A DNA stretch of 63,977 nt from Heliobacteriaceae bacterium (lineage in GTDB: Bacteria; Bacillota; Desulfitobacteriia; Heliobacteriales; Heliobacteriaceae). Below are positions 8,803-18,332 of this stretch, piece after piece. The stretch covers positions 1 through 63,977 of the forward strand of contig JAQWAU010000007.1 in NCBI GenBank assembly GCA_028707535.1. Direction: 5' to 3'. Position numbers and translations under genes: made by a program. The notes beneath the pieces are model-generated. The model saw nothing but the letters and a program-made list of their open reading frames with translations. It was not told where the DNA came from and searched no databases. Each line of letters begins with the position of its first letter. The stretch's first letter is position 1.

Positions 8803-11289
8803 CTATCTTTTTTCCGCCTTTTCTCGCCGTTTACGTTGTAAATGCGGTATATCCCTGGCTGCCATTTTCCACTTTTCATTCATCTCCTGCAGCTTCTGCG
8901 TAACCATAAAATTGAAGGTGCCCGCTGGAAAACTACCATCCTCACCTGGTTTACCGGCCACAATACCGGTAAGAATCTCGATCCCTTCATCAACATGGTT
9001 GACCGGATAAAGATGAAAAAGACCAGCTTGGGCTGCTTCAATTACCTCCTGATTCAACATCAGGTTGGGGATATTCCGGGCAGGAAAAATTACCCCTTGG
9101 TCACCGGTCAAACCCTGGGCGTGGCACACCCGGAAAAAGCCCTCAATTTTTTCGTTGATCCCGCCAATCGGCTGTACTTCGCCATTTTGGTTCACCGAAC
9201 CGGTGACAGCGATTCCCTGATTGAGCGGGATCCCGGCGATAGCCGATACCAAGGCATAAAGTTCAGTTGCGGAAGCACTGTCCCCATCGATCCCGTCATA
9301 AACCTGTTCAAAGGTGAGCGTTGCGGCAAAGGCTAACGGCTTATCCTGGGCAAACCGCGCCGAAAAAAATGCGGCCAAGATCAAAACCCCTTTAGTATGG
9401 GTTTGACCGCTCATTTGGATTTCTCGCTCGATATTGACAATTCCTTCCCGGCCCAAATAAACGCGGGCCGTTACCCGGGTGGGCTTACCAAAAGCATAAT
9501 CACCCAAGTCGATTACCGCCAACCCGTTTACCTGGCCGACAACCGCTCCGGCCACATCTAGGAGCACCAGCCCCTCGGCCATAGCTTCCTGCAACCGGTG
9601 CTCCAGCAGGTTAGAACGGTATTGCTTTTCCTTAATCGCCAAGTCCACATGTGAGATATCCACTAAAGGGGCATTTTCCCGGGCAGCCCAAAAACCAGCC
9701 TCGACAACAATATCCTTAATCAGCCCCAAGCAAGTCGATAATTTCTTCTGGTGCCCGGCCAACCGACTGGAAAAATCGATCACTCGGCCAACTCCACCGG
9801 CAGTAAGTGGTAGTAAATCTTCCTTTCGGCAGACAGAACCGATAAAGGCCGCATATTGGCGAATGTTTTCCGGTGAACGCTCCACCACGTAGTCGAAATC
9901 AACCCGTACCTTAAATAATTTCCGAAAATCTTCGTCGAGGCTGTATAACAAATGATAAATCCGGGGGTTGCCGATGAGAATTACCTTCACTGCCACCGGA
10001 ATCGGCTCAGGCTGCACGGCAGCAAAAGCAGTCAGGCCTAATTGTTCCCCCAAGTTTTCGATCCGCACCTCCCCGGTTTTCAACATCCGTTTTAACCCTT
10101 CCCACGCCCCGGGGGAAGTCAACAAGGGTAGGGCATGTAAAATTAAATAACCGCCATTGGCCTGGTGGACAGCGCCAGGCTTAAGCATCGTAAAGTCCGT
10201 AACTAAACTGCCGAAGGAACTGCGATATTCTACCTTGCCAAAAAGATTGTAAAAAGTCGGATTCGCCTCCATCACCACCGGCGCACCCACACTGGTTGCG
10301 TTATCAACGAACACATTAACCTCATACCGGGTCAAAACAGTCGATTTTTGCAACCGGGTCACCGCCACCACCGTCGCCGGCAGGTTTTCCTCCCCATCCG
10401 AAGCCCCAGCCCCCCGAAAATCGTTGAGGTTCTCCGTCACATCAACCTGGATCCCTTCCAGATAGGCGGCCACTTTGCTGTATTGTTTGTACTTTTCCCT
10501 TAAAACATCGACCAAATGGCTGGTAGCAGCCACCGCAGTTTCCTGTTCCATTTCCTTTAAATGCTGTTTGGCTTCTTTCTGTAATTGGCGTGACCGGCGA
10601 AAAACCTCGGCCATTAATCCCTCCAATTGTTGTTCTTTTTCACTGATCGCCGCCCGGTACTCCTCATCCAAGACCTCGAATTCTTCCTTCGAATATGGCT
10701 CACCAGCCGAATTCAATGGTAACGTAAAAACTCCGTTCGGGCCTTTCTGCAACCGGAAACCATACCGCGAGGCTGAATTTTCCATTTCTTTGAACATTTC
10801 CGTAAGTTTATTCTCCACCTGCCGCAAAAAGGCTGCCCGCTTCTTCTCAAAGACCTCCCCTTCAAATGCTTTGGGTAATTCGATCTGAAAATCTTCAATC
10901 AGTTCCTTCACATCCCGCCGGAACTCACTACCTAAACCAGCAGGCAAAACCAGCACCAGAGGCCGATCCGGTTGATTAAAATTATAAACAAAGCAAATGT
11001 CGGCCGGGGTCTGCCCACTTCCTGCCACCTGATTCACTTTGTTCAAGGCAAAGCTCGTTTTTCCCGTGTTAACCGGACCACTGATAAAAATGTGAAACCC
11101 CGAATATTTGGCGGCTAACCCGAATTCCATGGCTTTAACCGCCCGGGTTTGCCCGACAATCCCCTCTGCCGCCGGCGACATTTGCCGGGTAGAATCAAAA
11201 TCCTGGGGATAGCAAAAGGCAGCCATTTGGGCAGGATCTAAACGTCGCCTCATTAATTGGCCTGCCGAAATTTTCTTCACCTTATTCAC
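8803..11289 (-). CDS. Lon-like ATP-dependent protease with AAA domain (LonB/LonC-related)
   Basis: The 828-residue protein lacks the N-terminal substrate domain of classical LonA. It has an AAA module with Walker A at about 71-80 (G-P-V-N-T-G-K-T), a long coiled-coil insertion (about 190-280) and a C-terminal Lon peptidase domain. The catalytic Ser/Lys pair is visible as D-S-A-S-A-T-E (Ser about 673) and G-G-I-N-E-K (Lys about 714). This is the architecture of the AAA_32/Lon_C group of ATP-binding Lon homologues common in Firmicutes. It is cytosolic and probably acts in protein quality control. No regulatory motif was noticed upstream. Confidence 0.92.
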   Translation of the reverse strand: MNKVKKISAGQLMRRRLDPAQMAAFCYPQDFDSTRQMSPAAEGIVGQTRAVKAMEFGLAAKYSGFHIFISGPVNTGKTSFALNKVNQVAGSGQTPADICFVYNFNQPDRPLVLVLPAGLGSEFRRDVKELIEDFQIELPKAFEGEVFEKKRAAFLRQVENKLTEMFKEMENSASRYGFRLQKGPNGVFTLPLNSAGEPYSKEEFEVLDEEYRAAISEKEQQLEGLMAEVFRRSRQLQKEAKQHLKEMEQETAVAATSHLVDVLREKYKQYSKVAAYLEGIQVDVTENLNDFRGAGASDGEENLPATVVAVTRLQKSTVLTRYEVNVFVDNATSVGAPVVMEANPTFYNLFGKVEYRSSFGSLVTDFTMLKPGAVHQANGGYLILHALPLLTSPGAWEGLKRMLKTGEVRIENLGEQLGLTAFAAVQPEPIPVAVKVILIGNPRIYHLLYSLDEDFRKLFKVRVDFDYVVERSPENIRQYAAFIGSVCRKEDLLPLTAGGVGRVIDFSSRLAGHQKKLSTCLGLIKDIVVEAGFWAARENAPLVDISHVDLAIKEKQYRSNLLEHRLQEAMAEGLVLLDVAGAVVGQVNGLAVIDLGDYAFGKPTRVTARVYLGREGIVNIEREIQMSGQTHTKGVLILAAFFSARFAQDKPLAFAATLTFEQVYDGIDGDSASATELYALVSAIAGIPLNQGIAVTGSVNQNGEVQPIGGINEKIEGFFRVCHAQGLTGDQGVIFPARNIPNLMLNQEVIEAAQAGLFHLYPVNHVDEGIEILTGIVAGKPGEDGSFPAGTFNFMVTQKLQEMNEKWKMAARDIPHLQRKRREKAEKR

Positions 11290-11370
11290 CGGTGGTTACT
11301 CCTCCTTTACCCTTCTGCCTCACATTATTTCGGAAAGGGCTTGAAGAGTTCCTGCGAAATTTCGCCCCGG

Positions 11371-11406
11371 AAAAAAATAGCGCCTTCCCCCAATGGAAAA
11401 CGCTAT
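11371..11406 (-). terminator. Terminator after the rod-binding gene
   Basis: On the minus strand ATAGCG and CGCTAT arms enclose a TTTTCC/GGGGAA inner stem and are followed by seven T residues. Confidence 0.85.
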
Positions 11407-11415
11407 AATAAGTGA

Positions 11416-11712
11416 TCATTTCAAGTTGCGACTAAGTTCCTGATACAACGTTTTTGCCAAACCTAAGTCCTCCTGTTTTGCCAGCTGCTGGGAATAAGCT
11501 TGGTCCAGCATTGTTTCCCAAACAGATCGGCCCGGCATTTCCGGAACCAGCCCGGACCGGGGTACCGTCTGACGCAAACCTTTCAACAACTCATAAATAA
11601 ACATCGCTTCGAAATCCTGACACCGTTCCTTAAGCTGCCGCCGCTCTTTTTCCAGGCCGGGAAGATTTCCGCCCGGTTTGCCAATCGGTTCGGGAGGAAA
11701 CACACCATCCAC
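11416..11712 (-). CDS. FlgJ N-terminal-like rod-binding protein
   Basis: The 98-residue protein matches the rod-binding domain of FlgJ: C-x-D-F-E-A-M-F-I-Y-E-L-L-K near residue 33 and W-x-x-M-L-D-Q-A-Y-S-Q near residue 70. In FlgJ this domain helps assemble the flagellar rod; in Firmicutes it often occurs alone, without the muramidase half, as here. No other flagellar gene is in the window, so it is a detached flagellar gene. The start ATG has an AAAGGGG sequence close upstream. The assignment is good at domain level; involvement in flagella is inferred. Confidence 0.8.
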   Translation of the reverse strand: MDGVFPPEPIGKPGGNLPGLEKERRQLKERCQDFEAMFIYELLKGLRQTVPRSGLVPEMPGRSVWETMLDQAYSQQLAKQEDLGLAKTLYQELSRNLK

Positions 11713-11738
11713 CCCTTTATGTTTAAATTACCACCAAC

Positions 11739-12004
11739 CTAACCGCCGAGATATGCCTTTCTGACGGCAGGACTTTGCGCCAGTTCTTGGGCTGTCCCCG
11801 CTAAGACAATTCTGCCGGTCTCCAAAACGTAAGCTTTATGGGCGACGGAAAAAGCCATATGGCATTTTGTTCTACTAACAATATTGTCGTACCTGCCTGG
11901 TTAATATCTTTAATGATCGAAAAAATTTCTTGAACCAAAATCGGGGCCAAACCCATGGAAGGCTCATCCAGCAAGAATAATTTGGGCCGTGACATTAACG
12001 CCCG
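11739..12004 (-). pseudogene. Remnant of livF (branched-chain amino acid ABC transporter ATPase), frameshifted
   Basis: Translation gives the C-terminal third of Liv[17 protein letters not shown], then T-I-L-L-V-E-Q-N-A, a single-base frameshift near 11860, and then [13 protein letters not shown] in another frame, to a stop at 11739-11741 after Y-L-G-G. The Walker B region is present; the Walker A half is missing. Its 5' edge is fused to a piece of a livK-type gene, so a large internal deletion removed the permease genes and most of the two end genes. An intact liv operon is at 43-47.7 kb. Confidence 0.88.
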
Positions 12005-12195
12005 AGGATAGCAACCACCTTGTCTTGGGTAATTAGTTTAGTGGCAATGTTCAATGATTCGGTCTTATCGGATTTGTTGTCATAGTCAATTAGGTTTCAA
12101 CTGTTTACCGAGAACGCCGCCCTAGCCGGCAACCATGGCTACAGCCAGGAACAAGCCGATTGCTTTCAACCATCTGCTTTTGCGAAATCTGCCTC
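11995..12195 (-). pseudogene. Remnant of livK-type substrate-binding protein gene
   Basis: Downstream of a GAGGAGG site the frames show a signal-peptide-like piece (W-L-K-A-I-G-L-F-L-A-V-A-M-V-A-G). After a shift comes D-N-K-S-D-K-T-E-S-L-N-I-A followed by [12 protein letters not shown], typical of the N-terminal lobe of branched-chain amino acid binding proteins. The frame ends where livF-like sequence begins. GGGCG at the junction fits both genes, so the deletion may have used short homology. No intact reading frame remains. Confidence 0.82.
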
Positions 12196-12267
12196 CTCTT
12201 TTTTGGTCGCTAAAACGGAATTTATTGTTCTATTTGACATTATACTGCTTGCCCCATTACCGTCAAT

Positions 12268-12297
12268 AAAAAAACCGCCGTAAAAAGGCGGTTTTTT
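12268..12297. terminator. Bidirectional terminator
   Basis: AAAACCGCC and GGCGGTTTT arms enclose GTAAAAA, with T runs on both strands. It terminates the minus-strand gene at 12325-12981. Confidence 0.88.
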
Positions 12298-12324
12298 ACC
12301 CGGCAGAAAGTCGCCTGGGATTGG

Positions 12325-12981
12325 TTACTCGCTGGAAAACTGCGCCGCTTCTTGTTCCACAATCGGCAAGGACAACCGATGATCATCAACCCGGGCCGGA
12401 AGTTCCACTACCCGCATTCCAACCGGTGATTCCTGAATTTGGTGCTCTTGCCGGTATTCCGTAAGCAAATCACCAATCCCTTTGAACAAAGCTTTTTCGC
12501 CATATACATACCGCATCATACTGGGTATTTCCGCTTTGATCGTCGTAATCGTGATCTCCTTACCCCGGCCTTCAAGTAATTGTAACTGATTGAATACTGT
12601 CCGGCGAATCTCTTCGGTGGTACTTCCCCAGCGAATCCGGCGGGGGTTGCCCGTTTCCGGATTAATCTCTTTTTTCCGGCTCCGGCCACGGCCTCGTTGA
12701 CTAGCCAATCCAGCGGCGTCTTGGGGTAACGCGATTAACTTTTCCCCTGGCGGCAGTTTTCCCTCACCATCAGGGACAGTCTGCTGCCATTGTCCTGTTT
12801 GCATTGTGGATAATTGCTCCCGGATACTTTGGAGATCATCCCTTACCGGTACCAATACCCGCTGCAGCATTTCCTCGGCCAAGGAAAAAGCCGCCTCCAA
12901 AGCCTGGCGGTATCGCCGGTATTCTTCATCAAGTTTCTGCAAAGCCTTCTCCTTAGTCGCTAATTCCGTCCTTAAACCCAT
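12325..12981 (-). CDS. Hypothetical protein with N-terminal coiled coil and basic linker
   Basis: No family was recognised. Starting at 12981, where AAGGAAGGCAGG precedes the ATG (the frame is open to 13008), the protein has about 218 residues. Residues 1-70 form a likely coiled coil. A disordered basic segment follows (R-G-R-G-R-S-R-K-K). A charged domain then begins at about 115 with R-R-I-R-W-G and T-T-I-K-A-E-I-P. The C-terminal half contains L-F-K-G-I-G-D-L-L-T-E-Y. A DNA- or RNA-binding role is conceivable from the basic linker but is not shown. It is a single-gene unit with a terminator downstream. Confidence 0.7.
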   Translation of the reverse strand: MGLRTELATKEKALQKLDEEYRRYRQALEAAFSLAEEMLQRVLVPVRDDLQSIREQLSTMQTGQWQQTVPDGEGKLPPGEKLIALPQDAAGLASQRGRGRSRKKEINPETGNPRRIRWGSTTEEIRRTVFNQLQLLEGRGKEITITTIKAEIPSMMRYVYGEKALFKGIGDLLTEYRQEHQIQESPVGMRVVELPARVDDHRLSLPIVEQEAAQFSSE

Positions 12982-13112
12982 ATAACTTACCTGCCTTCCT
13001 TTTACCATTCATAATGCACTTAGCATTTTCGTTTTAATAGTATATGCCTTTTTGAAGTGTCCAATACTTATTCCAACTACAAAATCCGTGATTTTTTACT
13101 GAAAAACCAAAT

Positions 13113-13146
13113 AAAAAAAGCCGGAGAGCGGGATCGCTCCGGCCTA
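13113..13146 (-). terminator. Terminator after the two-P-loop ATPase gene
   Basis: GCCGGAG and CTCCGGC arms on the minus strand are followed by seven T residues. Confidence 0.88.
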
Positions 13147-13173
13147 GTTTAACCACCCTGGAGGGATAGCTAA

Positions 13174-14283
13174 TCACTGGTCATGTGCATATTCCAGAAT
13201 TCTTTGTAGTATTTGTTCCTTCCGGGCATTCACCCGGCTAAAGTCCATTGCCGGACGGTAATGTTTTTCCAGTTCGTCATGTATCCCTTTAGCCCGCCGG
13301 ATAAAACCCGCCGCCCGGTTGAAAATATGCCAAAACCGGTGAGTCGCCGCCGCCACTTCGGCGGCATGCTGATTTAAAATCCCGTAATTAATGAATTCGT
13401 TCAGATTAATTGTCACCACTTGAAGATTAAGGGTGGTTAAATCTACCGGTAACAGTTCGGAGCCAGCCATCACAACGGTTTCCATGGCAGGGATCAGGAC
13501 CAAATCTACCTTCTGCGGGTCTAAAGTACAATGAAACACCTCGGTACCCAAACCGGTTGTGCCTGCTTTACGGGCAACCGTCTCAAGTACCGTGGATTTT
13601 CCGGTCCCCGGTAAACCGGTAACCAGAAATAACCGTTTGTAGCCGGTCAATAACGTAGGTACATGGTTAACCAAACCTTGAGGGGTAACGGCATTGGCAA
13701 ATAAATGCCGAATCCGGGCCGGTCCCCACTCTGGTTTAGCCCCCTCAAAAATGGCTGCTAACAATTCGGCGGCAACCCGGTTGACCCCACCCCAGTCCAT
13801 ACACTCCGCCAGGTAAGCTTCCCATTCGTCATGGGCTACCTTGGCTTCTTTCAAATTGTTGTAAGCAATCCAAAAAAAACGCCCCACCCGGTGGTTTGCC
13901 TGTAAAATATCATTCTTAACCACTTGCAATTGGTCATCCCGCCAATAATCACCTAAATAAACAATTTCACCTACGGCCCCCGGAAATTTAGGCTCAACCA
14001 CATGTGGATGGGTCCCATCCAGCAAAGCGACACCAATCGCCGGAATCACCAAACCGTCAATAGAACTATTGTCGGAGGAACAACAATGGTGTTCGAGATC
14101 AAACCCTTTTTCCTGGAGGACAACCCCGATTGCTTTCATCAAGGAAGACTTGCCTACCCCCGGCCCCCCTTTAATGACGTAAATCCGGGTACAATCAGGT
14201 CTAATGATCTGGTCATAAAACGAGAAAAAACCTTGAGCCGTATTAGCCCCCGCAAACATTTTGCGTAGCCGCCCTCTTTTCAC
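13174..14283 (-). CDS. Two-P-loop ATPase of the PRK06851 type
   Basis: The 369-residue soluble protein carries two Walker A motifs: G-G-P-G-V-G-K-S-S near residue 40 and G-L-P-G-T-G-K-S-T near residue 225. It therefore looks like a tandem duplication of a P-loop NTPase. A C-C-S-S-D-N-S-S-I-D-G segment follows the first motif. This is the layout of a conserved but uncharacterised Firmicutes family, often found in spore formers. No substrate is known to me. It is a single-gene unit with its own terminator, downstream of a clear Shine-Dalgarno (GGAGGAGGG). Confidence 0.82.
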   Translation of the reverse strand: MKRGRLRKMFAGANTAQGFFSFYDQIIRPDCTRIYVIKGGPGVGKSSLMKAIGVVLQEKGFDLEHHCCSSDNSSIDGLVIPAIGVALLDGTHPHVVEPKFPGAVGEIVYLGDYWRDDQLQVVKNDILQANHRVGRFFWIAYNNLKEAKVAHDEWEAYLAECMDWGGVNRVAAELLAAIFEGAKPEWGPARIRHLFANAVTPQGLVNHVPTLLTGYKRLFLVTGLPGTGKSTVLETVARKAGTTGLGTEVFHCTLDPQKVDLVLIPAMETVVMAGSELLPVDLTTLNLQVVTINLNEFINYGILNQHAAEVAAATHRFWHIFNRAAGFIRRAKGIHDELEKHYRPAMDFSRVNARKEQILQRILEYAHDQ

Positions 14284-14382
14284 CGGTGTTCCCTCCTCCT
14301 GGTTTTCGCCCCCCAGCGCTAAAGCAGGAACTACCCCGGTTGATCATATGCCCCTTCCCGGTCAGCCGTTACTGCTGCCCGC

Positions 14383-14421
14383 AAAAAGTTAAAGAAACAC
14401 CCAAGCGGGTGCTTCTTTAAC
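14383..14421 (-). terminator. Terminator after the HAD phosphatase gene
   Basis: On the minus strand GTTAAAGAAGCACCC pairs with GGGTGTTTCTTTAAC, followed by five T residues. It ends the RND pump-HAD unit. Confidence 0.9.
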
Positions 14422-14438
14422 CCAGTAACTTTCACCGT

Positions 14439-15140
14439 TCAGTTTGGCCGGCCCCGATCTTGATCCCAGGGAACCCGAATTAAGTCTGCTAATTCTCCCC
14501 ATTTTTCGACCACCACATCTGCCCCGTAAGCCCAGAGTTTTTCCGGTTCGGCGACACCCCAAGCCACCGCGATACAAGGGATCCCGGCATTATGGGCCGC
14601 TTCAATATCAAAACGGCCATCCCCGATATAGACACTTGCCTCCGGACCAATCTGCAAGGTATTCATCGCCTGCATCAGGGAATCGGGTTGGGGTTTGGGT
14701 TGGGGCACATCATCAGCCCCAACCAATACATCCAACAGAGGCCGGATCCCGGTATACAGCAACGATCTTTGGGCCGCCTGACGCCGTTTACCGGTTACCA
14801 CCCCGGTTCTTTTGCCGACCTGACGCAAGGCCGCCAGGATCTCCCGGCTACCGGCAAACAACCTGGTGTGGGCATCATGATGCCGATCGTAAATTTGCCC
14901 GTACAAAGCCATAAACTCCCGCCACCGGTTCCCGCCATAATGCTGACTAATCGCTTGCAGGGACTGGCCCATAAAATTCATCACTTCCCCATCGTTCCAG
15001 GGAATCCGGAAATGGGTGAAAACCTGCCGGTAAGTTTCGCGGATTAGCGGCAGCGAATCAATCAAGGTCCCATCCAAATCTAATAAAACAAGTTCCCATT
15101 TTTCCGGCTGTAAGGCCGCCTGGTTACGAATCCGGATCAT
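14439..15140 (-). CDS. HAD-superfamily phosphatase (phosphoglycolate phosphatase/PpaX-like)
   Basis: The protein has about 233 residues if it starts at the ATG at 15140, which overlaps the stop of the RND gene (ATGA). The frame is open to 15182. HAD motif I is L-L-D-L-D-G-T-L-I-D-S; motif II is V-V-T-G-K-R; the K-P-x-P-D-S and G-D-G-R-F-D-I-E-A-A motifs complete the site. The helical cap places it with Gph/PpaX/pyrophosphatase-type enzymes. The substrate cannot be told from sequence. The four-base overlap suggests translational coupling to the efflux pump, an unusual pairing. Confidence 0.85.
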   Translation of the reverse strand: MIRIRNQAALQPEKWELVLLDLDGTLIDSLPLIRETYRQVFTHFRIPWNDGEVMNFMGQSLQAISQHYGGNRWREFMALYGQIYDRHHDAHTRLFAGSREILAALRQVGKRTGVVTGKRRQAAQRSLLYTGIRPLLDVLVGADDVPQPKPQPDSLMQAMNTLQIGPEASVYIGDGRFDIEAAHNAGIPCIAVAWGVAEPEKLWAYGADVVVEKWGELADLIRVPWDQDRGRPN

Positions 15141-18100
15141 AAAGCCACTCCATCCTGCGTTTTTGTGCGGTAACGCCGCCAATATTGACCCAAGGCCTTT
15201 TGCGCATCATCCATCAACGTATATATTACCGGAATCACGACCAGGGTAAATAGCGTCGACGTTAACAGTCCGCCGATTAAGACCCAAGCCATGCAACTGC
15301 GGGATTCACTGCCCTCGGTAATGGCCAGGGCAGTCGGCATAAAACCGCAAATCATCGTCAAGGTAGTCATCATAATCGGCCGGAGCCGGGTTTGCCCCGC
15401 CTCCATCAAGGCCTCCCGCAAGCTGCGGCCCCGTTCCATCACGGTATGGGTATAGTCGATTAATAATGTGCCGTTTTTCGCCACTAACCCATCCATCATA
15501 ATAATCCCAATCATAGAAAACATATTCAAGCTATTCCCGGTGATGGCTAAAGCGAACAAGGCGCCGAAAATACCCAACGGTAAGGCCATCATCCGGATAA
15601 ACGGGGTCAGGAACGATTCGTACAACATCACCAAAACCATATATACCAACACAATGGACAACAGCAGTGCTGCGACCAGCTCAGTAAAGGATTCCTGCAT
15701 TCCCTCCGTCTGCCCCACAAATTTATAACTATAACCGGCCGGTAACCCCGCCGCCTTTATCGCTTTTTCCGCATCCTGGACAAAATCATTCAACACCCGG
15801 CCCTCGAGGTTTGCCTGCACGGTTATGCAGCGTTGGCGGTCAGCCCGCCGGATCTCGGTAGGACCGGTGCCGGTAGTTATTTCCGCCACCTGACCGAGCT
15901 TGATTCCGGTGCCGTTCGCCGCGGTCAAGGTCAGGTTCCGCAGGCTGTCTAAATCCGCTTTATTTAAGCCGTCCAGCCGGACCACAATGTCTACATCTTT
16001 ATTCGCTTCCCGGTAAACCGAAGCAGTTTCCCCGCTCAACGATGTGCGCACCGTCCGGGCGATATCATTGACGGAAACCCCCAGGGCGGCTGCCCGCAAG
16101 CGGTCGACCCGCACCTGGATCTCCGGTTGCCCCAACCGCCAATTGGAATCGACATCCCGGGAACCCGGGATCCGGGCAATGATTCCCTTAATCTGATCGG
16201 CGACCATACCCAAGTTTTGGGGATCAGGCCCCGTAACCTCCACCTGGACCGGCTTGCCGCCGCCACTGCCCATTGTATCACTAACCGTAACTGTAATCGT
16301 CCCTTTACTGAAATCCCGGGACCAGCCCCGGATTTCTTCCGCCACCTCCCACACCATCCGGTCCCGGTCATCTTTGTTGATTAAGTTGATCCCAATCCGC
16401 CCCAAATGGGAGCCGGAAGTGGAACTGCCATACCCCCCGGTTGAACCCAAGGTCGTCTGATAATGTTTAATCTCCGGGATTGACGCCAAATAAGCCTCAA
16501 TCTCTTTTAAGGCCTGATCGGTCTTTTGGATCGGCACCCCAATCGGCAATTCCAAACTAAGGGTCATTTCCCCCTGGTCTGTCCGGGGGGCATACTCCAT
16601 GCCGACCAATTTAAGCGGAATTAAGGACAAAGCCAGAAAAAACGCTGCCATACCGGCCACCAGTACGGTTTTTCGGTGGCCTAACGCCCATACCAGGGTA
16701 TGGTGATAAAAATCGCGGAACCAGGCACCAAACCGGTCAAAAGGCGCCCAAAAGCGCCTGTACCGGATCTGCCAGGTTGACCACCGGGAGCCGGCCGGGG
16801 GAAGCGGGTTTTCGGTGGCGTTATCCTGTTTCAACAAACGGGAAGCCAGCATTGGGGTCAACGTAAACGAAACAAACAAAGACATCAAAGCAGCAAAAAC
16901 GACCGTCAGGCCAAACTGGCGGAAAAATTGGCCGATCATGCCGCTCATAAAGGCAATCGGCAAAAAGACAACACAGTCGGAAGCGGTAATTGCCACCGCC
17001 GCCATCCCTATTTCCGCCCGCCCGTCGATTGCCGCTTGGATCGGAGTCTTGCCCATCTTTAAATGCCGGTAAATATTCTCGAGGACAACAATCGAATCAT
17101 CCACCAGAATCCCGATACATAAAGCCATCCCCATCAAAGAAAGCATGTTGAAGGTAAAGCCGGCAAAATACATGCCTGCCAACGTCGAAATCAGGGACAC
17201 CGGAATTGCAATCAAAACCGAAAGCATCGACCGCCAATTACGCAAGAAAATAAGCAAAGCCAAGGCCGTAGAAATAATGCCTTCGATGATATTCGCCCTG
17301 GTGCCGTTTACCGCCATCCCAATGTATTCGGAAAAATCCCGGGCGACAATTAATTCGGTACCCGGCGGCAATTCCTTTTGTAACTTTTCACATTCTTCCT
17401 TTACTTTTGTCCCTGTGTCCACAATATTGGCATCCGACTGTTTGAACACCAGCAAAGCAATCGCTTCCACCCCGTCCAGGCGGGCGTATTGCCGGAGTTC
17501 CGCTAACCCGTCGGTTACCGTAGCCAACTGGCGTAAAGCAACCGTTCCTCCACCGCTGAGCGGTATTTCCAGGTTATTGATCTCGTCAACCGACCGGAAC
17601 TGACCTAAAACCCGCACCATGTATTCGGCTTCCGGCCGGTCCAAACGGCCGGAAGGCTGGTTGACGTTTTCCGCCCCCAAGCGGTTAATCACCTGGTTCA
17701 GCGACAGGCCGTACATTTCCAGCTTGGTCCGGTCAATATTGACGTCAATCTCCCGTTTCTGACCACCGGTAACGGTAACCTCGGAAACCCCGCTAATTTT
17801 TTGCAGCCGGTCCTTGATCAGGTCAGTGGCCAGGTCATGGGTCTCATGTAAAGGCCGGTCACTACGCAAAGCCAAGGCCATGATCGGCATGTCTCCCATG
17901 TCCCGCTTGATTACGACCGGATCGTCGGCGTCTGCCGGCAGCCGCCAGCGGAAGGCGTCAATCCGTTTTTGCACCTCAATTGAGGCTTGATCCGCATCAG
18001 CCGTCAGCTCAAACTCGATCATCACGTTGGCGGCCCCTTCCATAGCCACCGCCGTAATCTTGTTCACTTTGGCCAACGAAGATAAAGCCTCTTCCATCGG

Positions 18101-18295
18101 CTTCACGATCTGGGTCTCAATCTCTTCCGCCCCGGCGCCGGGGTATGTGGTTACAACCGTGACAAAAGGGGTATTAATGGCGGGAAACATCTCCACCCCG
18201 ATGCTCCGGTAACTGTAAAGTCCAATCACTACAAAAAAGAGGACGACCATGGTCATCATTGCCGGCCGTTTTACGGCCAGTTCCGTGATCCGCAA
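15137..18295 (-). CDS. RND-family efflux transporter permease (AcrB/MdtB-like)
   Basis: This 1052-residue inner-membrane proton/drug antiporter has two halves with about 12 helices in total and two large extracytoplasmic porter domains. The essential acidic pair is visible as G-I-L-V-D-D-S-I-V-V-L-E-N in TM4. The start is TTG at 18295 behind a GGGGGG site. No periplasmic adaptor or outer-membrane gene is adjacent, consistent with a Gram-positive host where RND pumps act alone or with a distant adaptor. Substrate unknown. A palindromic operator overlaps the promoter, so it is probably repressed by a TetR- or MarR-like regulator encoded elsewhere. Confidence 0.93.
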   Translation of the reverse strand: MRITELAVKRPAMMTMVVLFFVVIGLYSYRSIGVEMFPAINTPFVTVVTTYPGAGAEEIETQIVKPMEEALSSLAKVNKITAVAMEGAANVMIEFELTADADQASIEVQKRIDAFRWRLPADADDPVVIKRDMGDMPIMALALRSDRPLHETHDLATDLIKDRLQKISGVSEVTVTGGQKREIDVNIDRTKLEMYGLSLNQVINRLGAENVNQPSGRLDRPEAEYMVRVLGQFRSVDEINNLEIPLSGGGTVALRQLATVTDGLAELRQYARLDGVEAIALLVFKQSDANIVDTGTKVKEECEKLQKELPPGTELIVARDFSEYIGMAVNGTRANIIEGIISTALALLIFLRNWRSMLSVLIAIPVSLISTLAGMYFAGFTFNMLSLMGMALCIGILVDDSIVVLENIYRHLKMGKTPIQAAIDGRAEIGMAAVAITASDCVVFLPIAFMSGMIGQFFRQFGLTVVFAALMSLFVSFTLTPMLASRLLKQDNATENPLPPAGSRWSTWQIRYRRFWAPFDRFGAWFRDFYHHTLVWALGHRKTVLVAGMAAFFLALSLIPLKLVGMEYAPRTDQGEMTLSLELPIGVPIQKTDQALKEIEAYLASIPEIKHYQTTLGSTGGYGSSTSGSHLGRIGINLINKDDRDRMVWEVAEEIRGWSRDFSKGTITVTVSDTMGSGGGKPVQVEVTGPDPQNLGMVADQIKGIIARIPGSRDVDSNWRLGQPEIQVRVDRLRAAALGVSVNDIARTVRTSLSGETASVYREANKDVDIVVRLDGLNKADLDSLRNLTLTAANGTGIKLGQVAEITTGTGPTEIRRADRQRCITVQANLEGRVLNDFVQDAEKAIKAAGLPAGYSYKFVGQTEGMQESFTELVAALLLSIVLVYMVLVMLYESFLTPFIRMMALPLGIFGALFALAITGNSLNMFSMIGIIMMDGLVAKNGTLLIDYTHTVMERGRSLREALMEAGQTRLRPIMMTTLTMICGFMPTALAITEGSESRSCMAWVLIGGLLTSTLFTLVVIPVIYTLMDDAQKALGQYWRRYRTKTQDGVAL

Positions 18296-18332
18296 ATTTA
18301 TTCCCCCCGGCGATTACCGCAATCTGTCGCCG

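Noticed and set aside
15468-17603. Several plus-strand ORFs of 85-152 codons inside the RND gene
   Set aside because: They are antisense shadows of a well-conserved 1052-residue frame.
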